Source: Dendrophyllia cribrosa
Taxonomy: Eukaryota > Cnidaria > Anthozoa > Scleractinia > Dendrophylliidae
Length of the DNA stretch: 64,000 nucleotides
Reading direction: 5' to 3'
Assembly (NCBI GenBank): GCA_024195265.1
Contig: JAJLRJ010000002.1
Coordinates: 21,598,570-21,662,569, forward strand
Positions 51,401-60,400 of the stretch are shown one piece after another. Within the stretch, counting starts at the first letter, position 1. Each line of letters opens with the position of its first letter. A program made the position numbers and the translations under genes. A model generated the notes under the pieces. It was not told where the DNA came from and made no database searches. It saw nothing but the letters and a program-made list of their open reading frames with translations.

Positions 51401-54400
51401 GGAGATTAGGAGAACATAGACTAAAGTCAACGATTTCAAATGTGAGATCCTCTTTGTCCTCGCAACAGAATTTAAGAAACTTCAAACACTTGCTGACAAT
51501 TTGTTGTGCTTGCCGATCACTTTTACAGCCCCCACCACTGCCAGTGAGCCAGGACAAAAAATCTTGAGCGATGTTGCTTGACATGTCAAAAGAGAGAACT
51601 GTCCTGATTTGACGTAGAGTCTTGAGATCATTGGCCTCAGTTTTGTTGCTTAGTTGGTGACACGCTTCAATATCAGTGATGTTCGGCTTTTCGTCGAAAT
51701 AAAGGTACCAACGGTGTTTGTTCTTTGTGTGTTTTCTGCAGCCTCTTTGTGTCGTAAACCCATCATGGTTGCAGGCTTGCACTGGACAGTGAAAAAGGCC
51801 ATCAGAATCGTCCTCTTCTAGGTGAAGTCTTTTGGGTTTAGGCAATGCGTTTGCTAATTTTGACCAGTCAACTTCGTCTCCTCGTTTGTTCATCTTAAAC
51901 ACCAACCTTAACTGCGAGATAGATCTGAAACTTTTGACGGTTCTCACCTTTTATACTACCTGACTTGTTAATCCCCTCGATATTTGACCTACTTTCGACA
52001 CAATACAATTAAACAAAACAGAAAAAGAAACAAAGAGACAAGTTTGAACTTGTTCGAGCCTGCCCTAACGTGATTAAGCATGTAGCAGGCAAGCCAAGGC
52101 TAAAATAAATTTACTATCAGGCATATTAGACTGACAGACTAACATCGGAACGTGCGTTCCTGATGGCCAACGCTAAATAGTAACCATCGTTCCCTTTACT
52201 TCAACCAGTTGGAACAAAATGGAACGCTAATTCCTCTTTAACTTAAAGAGGAACTTTTTGCAGTTGAAATCGGAACCGTAGTTCCCATTCAGTGGAAAGA
52301 GGAACAATTTCGTTTCGAACAAAATTGTTCTGTTTTGACACTAATAGGAACCACGTAAAACACTTAGGAACGACAAGCAACAATTAGGAACATCACGTTC
52401 CTAATAGTTCATCAGGAAAGGCTTAATCGGAACAATCGTTCCTTATTGTCCAAGTCAACAACGTAATATTTTAGTTAAAAGGAACAAAGTGTTCAAAAGA
52501 GAACAGTTAGAAAAACCGGAACCATTTAAAAAGGACCGTTTGTTCCTAAGGCGATAATAACGGAACGAATTGTTCCTTTTCACCTCAATAAAGAAGAACG
52601 TTGTGTTCCTAGTTATTACAAAAGGAACCCTTTATTCCGAATTCAGACACCTTTGTTCCTATTACTGATTTCGTGTAGAAAATAAGTTCCTTTATAAATG
52701 TGTATCCTAAGTTTGTTCCTAAAGTGATTAAAGGAACAAACCACAAAAACTCGCGGAACACTTGCTTTTCAAAAAAGCCATTATTTCTCGTGTCGCATCA
52801 CTTAAAATCAAAGTTTGAAAATTTGTAAACGTAAAGGATAACCCAGCAAAATGACAAACAAACTATGAAGGCAAAACTTCGTGTTTAGGGCCAAAATCTT
52901 TGCTATCATTACTTTTGGGGAATGTATATGATGGTGGTGGTGGTGGTAGTGATGATGAAACACTGATGATAAATATAACTTCGACTCTTATTTTTATTTA
53001 ATGTTGTTCAGATTTTCATATTAGTAACATTTTAACATATTAATAATATATATAGATAGGCTGAGTCTAACAGCGGAGCTCTCTGAACAGAAAGACGATG
53101 ATATGCTTAACTAAGGTGAAAGATCGGAAGCACAAAAATTAAGATAGACGACCGGGCTATTTTTCAATTTTAGCAATTCTCAAAAAACAGTATTACGCGA
53201 CCGTCTGCACAGTACATTTAGACCGTACAAAAGTTCACAAAAACAGCACAATCTTCTTCGAAAAATTTTATTCAAATCTCCATAAGTTTATGTTTAAAAG
53301 CAAAACACGTACCGTTTATAGCGCATCGAGGCCGGGCTGTCTTCGATGAAATTCAAGAAATCAATACGATTAAATTTGAGCACGTTTTATAAACAATTCT
53401 CCAAAACTAACGAGAACACAAAGAAAAAGTCAATCACAGATTGTTATCAACATAAATTCCCATCGAAAAATGTAATTTGTTTTACCTTTTAGTCCCTCGA
53501 CTGCTTGGAAATTCTTTAAATCTCCGCTTCTTCGGTTCTGAAATCCGCCGAAGAAACATCTCCCTGCATTGATAAAAACGTATGAAGTTCCTCGAAACAA
53601 GATTTTATCCCTGAAAGCTCTTCTTTTTCCACTATAGGGAAACACAGCAAAAGATCCAACCAAAATGTTTACCGAACTGACGTGACATCGGCCGTGTAGC
53701 CGCGCGAAAAACAAAGCCTCGCTTTGGTTTCAAAATTACTAAGATCCCGGATGTTACGCGACGTCATACGCGCATGTTTTGTTACGTCATACGCGCCCAC
53801 GAGCTAGCCCTGCCAAACGCTCGGACCTCGGACGGACACACGCACGGAAGCGCCCGCGAAACATTCCGCTAGTCATGACCATGACGGGCATGGGTTCTAT
53901 GAGTATGGAGCTCCGCGAGCGGGCCTTCCCGCGAGAGCTCCGCTATTACTGATATTATTGTATCTCACCTGTCTGACAGCTGTAGTACATAGCACAAGGA
54001 TCCCCCGATGCTGACCGGGTATGTTGCTCATCACAGTAACTTTTGCCGTCACATTTACGTTGAATATCCTGCATGGATTTCCGTCGATGGGAGCATGCAC
54101 CAGTTGCCGGCGAAATCGCGTGCGTGACAATCACCATGTTGTCGTGGCAAGAGAGATTTCTAGGTGTCAATGGTGTTCCCTCCCACTTATCCATTTTATA
54201 AACTTAGAAAAAAAGATAATAACAATCAAAACAGGGTATAAATTTCCACTTTCAGTGACTGCTCCAGACTTGCTCATAAGGGGAAGAGGGGCGGAGTAAT
54301 CAGGAGAGAGCTTGGAGAGAAGAGTTAAAATGTTTCTAAATGAAAAATGTTTTATTGTTGAGTTATAACGGCATTTGGAAATTTTAGAAACACTTGAGGA

Positions 54401-57400
54401 GTACGTAGTTCGTGTCTTTTTTCAATTCTCCCGTGTTTATATAACTAACAATACACTTACTTCATTTTCATGTTATATCACCAAATGTCACCGAAACTAT
54501 AACTAAATTAATAAAAAGATTCTATAGAGCAAAAAAAAAACAGAAGCAGTGGTTTGGTTAAAAAGTGCAGGATTACAAGGATGGAAGTGAATTGCAGTTC
54601 ATCAATTTTGATTTCGTGACAGGGGGTGGTCCATTCTGGTGGAATTTTAGCTAATTTTAATTTCTTTGCGTTCATCACTTTTGGCGATATTTAACAAATA
54701 GAATCCATTTGGCCGTGTGTCTGTTCAGTTATAGATCACAGATGACGTCAAAATGTGTCAAGAACAAAAAAGTGGCACACGAGCCGCAGGCCAATGTGTC
54801 ACTGATGTTCTTACCACATTTTGACGTCTTCTGTGATCTATAACTGAACAGATACACGGCAAAATGGAATCTATTTGTTTTATACAATGAACAGAAAAGT
54901 AAAAAGAGTAAAATTACGAACTTGTCTCGTAGCGCTCGACTGTTCGAAGATTTGTTCCAGTTTAGGTATTTTTCAAGTCGCCAAGAACACTTTTCGTCTT
55001 AGTTTCTTCTTTTTCTTGCTCGTAAACAGCTCCTGCTAAACATTTTTCGAGGCTTTCACTTGTTCAATTCAGAATAATCTCGCAAACATATTCAAAACTG
55101 TGCGCCATGTTGGACAAAGCAAAGCAAATAATTTTTTCTATGACGTCAGCCGTGCGTCTGTACTCTGATAGATCATAGGCAACGACCAATCACAGAGCGC
55201 GTAGTATTCAGTTCATTGTATAATTTAATATAGCAAGCTTAAAGGAAGCTCCTGAGCTGATCATGAAAACACGATTTTTCAGCCATGGCAGTGTCCCTTT
55301 ATGTAATGCTTCACATAAGAACTATAGTAAACTTCATTGTTCTGCGGCAATGGCTCTTTCCCACATAGAATATCTTTGATTTTAAGAATAGAGGAGGGGC
55401 TGATGGTTCATAATTATATTTCATTATAAAAATACAGAAAATTCATTTGCGTCAAATATATTTTAGGAAATGTTCGTGCTTAACCAATCAGAATAGCAGA
55501 AGACAATAGCTACTAATTTTGCTTCTTTGATGAAGTTCCCCAAATACAATATCTTTTAAAAATTGCATGTTGTGCGATTGGGTCTCAAAATACTTGAAAC
55601 CTTAAAAAATTTAGACTTTATGCACCTTGAACCTTAACTTTTTAGCGGTTTTTGAGTCTAGGCCAATGAGATCACTAATTGTAACAATGAAAATAGCTGA
55701 CATTCCATCGTGCATTGCCGTTCAGCACTATCCTTCTTATGCGGATCATTACTTAAGTCAGTACTCACTTGTTTGGCATCTGTAGGTGACGTTAAGAAAT
55801 TTCTTGATGCCAGGACATGAATCATTGAACATCTCTACAGAAGCTTCAAGATAGCATGTGCTTCTTCCCTGGCAGCGTTTCATTGCGTCGATCTTGCTCC
55901 CGTTATTTGATGGACAGCTGTCATTTCCGTAGAACACAGACCGAATCTCAATCACAGTATGGTAACTGTCATACTTGGGACAGACTATTGTATGGTTCTC
56001 TCCATCGTCCAGTGTAAAATTGTGCTCTAAAGGTTATTAAAGTAGTGGAATAAGCGAGTTATTTCATATTACTGGCACTGCTATCACTGAATAAAAATTA
56101 GAAATTGAAAACGAAATTTAACTACACTGTGGAATTTTCTGATGGCTAAAGATTGGGATATCTTATAAACTCTTGTTCTTAGGCCGTCGTAACTTGATTA
56201 AAAATAAAACACATGACCATCGGTGATAAACATGGTAAACCAACGCATTTTAAAAATACACTTGACGTTTCGTATGCTAAGCAACATACATTTTCAAAAG
56301 TAACCGTTACAGTGTTTGAAAACTGTTCGATATAGTTCATCAATTACTGACGTTCAATCTATAAACCTGTGATTGTTGGTCAATGCACTTGCCGATATTT
56401 CAGTAAGATATGATTTCAATGAAGGTGTGCTTACAACCCATCACTTGAAGAGGTAAATGCAACATCAACTATGTATAAACAAAGACCTTTTGGGTCTTAA
56501 AGACCCAGTATTATGCACAGGAGCGAGGCTTCTGTTGCGCAATAAGCATAATGGACAATACAAATACAAAGGCAACTTGCAATTGCAACGCAGTCAACGT
56601 TGACGAGACCACTGAAGACAGATTGCAAGTTAAACATTGCTAAACACCACTCAACGATGCGACAAATAGGAAACTAGTCCCGATCACTTTTCCTGCTGCT
56701 CGCACGCAATTCATCGTTGCGACACAAGTTGAAAAGTATGACACGCAAAGGTCGTCTTTTGCAAGCACATTGCAACGAAAAATTGCCATGTATAACAGGA
56801 TCTTCAGATGCAATAAACCAAACCTGCACAAGGGACGTAGCAATGCTTTTCATCAAGATTATTATTGGATCTACAAGCCCATGGAGTTTTGTACTTTATT
56901 CCAGGTGATATGCAATTACGCTTTCGTGTTCGACGGGCAGTGATGCCACAGGCCTCGCAAGTACTCCAGGGATCCCAAGCAGTGTAAACGGCTTCCTCTT
57001 TGGAAAAACAGATATTGTTTGGTACTTCATTAATACAATTAATGATAAATTATGCCATAATTAATCTCGAAATTTAATGTTTATTTGTACTTGGTATTAG
57101 AAATTACCCATAGTAACCCAGCCTTCCAGGAAATCCAAATAGGCATTTCCAAAGGATAAATGTTGGATAAATAAGCTAAATTATTAAAATGAAGGCATAC
57201 AAAAGCTGTATTTTGTGTTTAAACGACAATGAAATAGACAATTTAGAATAATTGACTCCTCAGTATTGCTTGTTTTGTACGGGAGTGGAATCATAACCCT
57301 AGATATACATGTTGAAATGACTAAGAATATTTCCAAACGGAATAATTTAACGTGGACATAGAATAAATGGATCAGCCAAAACAAAATTGTCTTCAACCGT

Positions 57401-60400
57401 GAATAAAGGCATTTATATTTTTACACGGCGAAACCTTGGGGAATAAGGGTAAATTGCACAACATTACATAATATTTCGAGTAGAAATGCCACCTCGGGAG
57501 ACCTACCATATGCATGAGAGGGGTGGAAGCTGTACCCCATCACCCCCCCCCCCCCCCCCCCCTCCCTCGTCACACCTTATTGCACCTCATCCCTACAGTC
57601 CTAGTGGTAGCGCGGTGGTCTAATGGTTAGCGTGTTGGACTTTAGATCTGAAGGTCGGTGGTTCAAACCTGGTCACTGCCATCGTGTTGTTTCTTTAGAC
57701 AAGAAACTTTACTCCACATTGTTTCTCTCCACCAGGTATATAAATGGGTACCGGCGACATAATGCTGAGGGTTACCCTGTGATGGACTAGCATCCCATCC
57801 GGGGGGGAGTGGCAATACTCTTAGTTGCTTCGTGCTACAGAGACCGTGTTAAAGACAGATTTAACGAACACCGAAGACCAGTTGACAGACCCACCCCTAC
57901 TTCGAGACCTACTACAGTTTCAGACCATTTTCTTTCCGACAACCATTCACCCACTGACATGGAACTCATCCCATTAGAACTCATGCATTCATCTCGTGAC
58001 GCTACACGCAAAGCAAGGAAGGGATTATTAATAGAACGGGGTCAAACACTTGAACCCAAAGGTATCAATAAGCGCGAGGAATCCTCGGTAGGAAAAAAGA
58101 TGGCGACTGGCACATTTATCCATAATTCTTAGCGCACAAACACCTTAACAACGCTCATAAAAATGTAAAGAAAAGTTATAAAATCTTCAAACCTAGTCTA
58201 CACATTGTCCTTAGTACTGGAACAAATATTGTAAAAATTTGGCTTTATTTGCGCCTTATGTGCTGTGTTAGGTCCGCAAGGTATTGTGGGAAAATGAACA
58301 GCCGCCATCTTTTTTCCTACGGTGGATTGTAAACCCCCCTATTTTATATTTATAGCACATGTCATCTTTTATTACTTATCTTGTATTATTTGAATTTTGT
58401 AACGTTTTTGCTTGTAACCTTATATTCCATTATTTCTTGGTTATTTGAATTGTAACGATGTTGCCTATAATCAGTACCCTGAAGAAGTCAGGCCGTGCCT
58501 GACGAAATATACAATTTTTTCCCAACTGTACAGTCAGCCTTTCTTATTTTGTTTATTACTTAAGCTCTTAACCCTATTCGGCCTGGGGGGGGGGGGGGCA
58601 CAAAGTGCCCGCGCTAACTTTCAACATTCATAACTTCTTTAATATGTATTAAAACGCCATCAAAGTTTGTGACTTTTCCCAAAATTGATATATCTGGCAA
58701 CAATTTCATATGATAATTTTTTGATCACGTGACTTGATGTTTCCATGGCAACAAGATTTTGACAGCCATGTTTTCTTAAATTTGCATATTTATACCTTTG
58801 AATGAAGAAAAACAATGTTTATTGGTATAACTTTTGTATTTTTACGTCATTTAGCGTTTATTTATTGGTTTTGATTAATTTTGCGTCAATTTGGACGGTT
58901 TTTAAGAGGTTTTAAAAAATTTCAGAAATCCAAGATGGCGGATCCAAGATGGCGGCCGTATAACTAATTACCTAATAACTACGTCATATGACGTCATCGT
59001 TCAATTGTGCGGACCCCCCCCCCCCCCCCCCCCCAGGCTCAGGAACTCAAAAAAAGCCCAGGCTGAATAGGGTTAAGCTCTTTTACCTAACCCTAACAAA
59101 ACACCACTTACTTTTCTGACAACTGTGGTATAGCGTAAGATAGTTATTACTATCCTCGCATTCTTTCTGGTCCAAATTTGTGTGGGACACTGGGGATATA
59201 GTACAAGAGCTTGTTTTGCAAAAGTCATCCATGTCATCGTAATTTAAATCAGAGATGCAAGTTTTTCCATCGGACGAGGGACAGGATTCTGAGGAATTCA
59301 TCTGACCATAGAAAAGGTCCCCATGGAACACCAGCTGCTTATCGTCAGGGCAGCTGATTAGGGCTTTGTCAGCGTCGCAGAATGTTCTTTTAAAAACTGC
59401 AATAAACATGAAGTTGAGATAAATGAAGAAAGATGGCAAATGTTAAGCTGGTAAGAAATGAGAAAAATGTAATGTTCATCCTGTCATGAGCGTGGGACAA
59501 AAAAACAAATCTGAGTCCCAACAGGATTCCAACCTGTGACCTTCCACACACCGGTCGGATGCTCTAACCACCATGCAATTTGTTGTGTGCGACGAAAGCT
59601 TCCAGAATGGCTAAGAAGGAGAAAATACATGAAAACTCGATTCTTATTATCTATGTATGCATACGAGGCTGAGCACTTTCCCTAAAACGTGAGTACAGTA
59701 TGGTGCTGGCTATATTCTATGATTTTATCTTTTCACAAGAACATCTTGTGATAAGATTTTTCTGACCATAGAAAATAGCATTTACCGCAGTGTAGGTAAG
59801 TGTATCTATCGCAAAATGACAACTCCTTACCTGGGCTACAGGAGTATTCTATTTTTAGAAGTTTGGTTACTCCAGGACACGGATCACGAAAAGTGTCATT
59901 GGAAACCATAACAATGCAATTTCTTCTCATCTGGCATCTTTCATAAACCTGTGCACTATTGTGACCTGACAAATCAATGGACGGCAGACAAGAGCCATTA
60001 TACGGACCATCACTACTGTTGCAAATGTTGTAGCTGCCTTGATCACGGCCGAAGAATATGTTTTTGATATTAATGAATGTTTCATTTGGGCAGGACAGAT
60101 TGGCTGTCATAAACTCGCAGGTTGTTAAATGGCGTTCTGTAAAAAAAAGAATAAAGTTCTTAGAACATGTAAATTTTCGGTTCCATCATTTTAGTTTTGT
60201 ACTTAAACGTCACCCGGCAGCTGTCATTTCTTTGTTCATTTGTTTGTTTGTTTGTTTGTTTGTTTTTCTACCTTTTATCACCGAAGAATGAAGGCACATC
60301 ACAACTTCTGTTTGCTCGTTCTTTTTTAAGTCGTGAATACGACTTATTGCGGTTACTGGAGAAAAGTCACTCGCTCATCGTTAAACTTTATATTAAATTT

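Larger units (their letters stand above)
45487..52924. mobile_element. Unclassified DNA element with SF3 helicase, C2H2/helical gene, cyclin fragment and palindrome array
   Basis: A 7.4-kb unit bounded by the perfect 12-base inverted pair CATTCCCCAAAA (45487-45498) and TTTTGGGGAATG (52913-52924), each touching GAT-type microsatellite. Contents from left: a GGACC-N4-GTTCC site (45692), a nested hairpin block (45762-46249), a spliced helicase gene on + (47090-50636), a cyclin-box fragment and a C2H2 gene on - (50819-51893), then an array of GGAAC palindromes (52147-52760). The set looks like a DNA element or endogenous DNA virus that replicates with its own initiator. No polymerase, capsid or HUH nuclease is recognisable. 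Boundaries are inferred, not proven, and this copy is broken in several places. Confidence 0.6.

Noticed and set aside
53430..53714. 94-codon minus-strand open frame
   Set aside because: It sits inside an inverted-repeat element, has no recognisable family and no splice partners.
57603..57681. Possible tRNA gene
   Set aside because: A and B boxes are present, but the acceptor arm does not pair and the sequence continues into a SINE body and tail.
59383..59439. Signal-peptide-like start (MPSFFIYLNFMFIAV) in front of the second SUEL exon
   Set aside because: The stretch ends exactly at a good splice acceptor that joins in phase with the upstream SUEL exon, so it is more likely intron. An alternative start cannot be excluded without RNA data.
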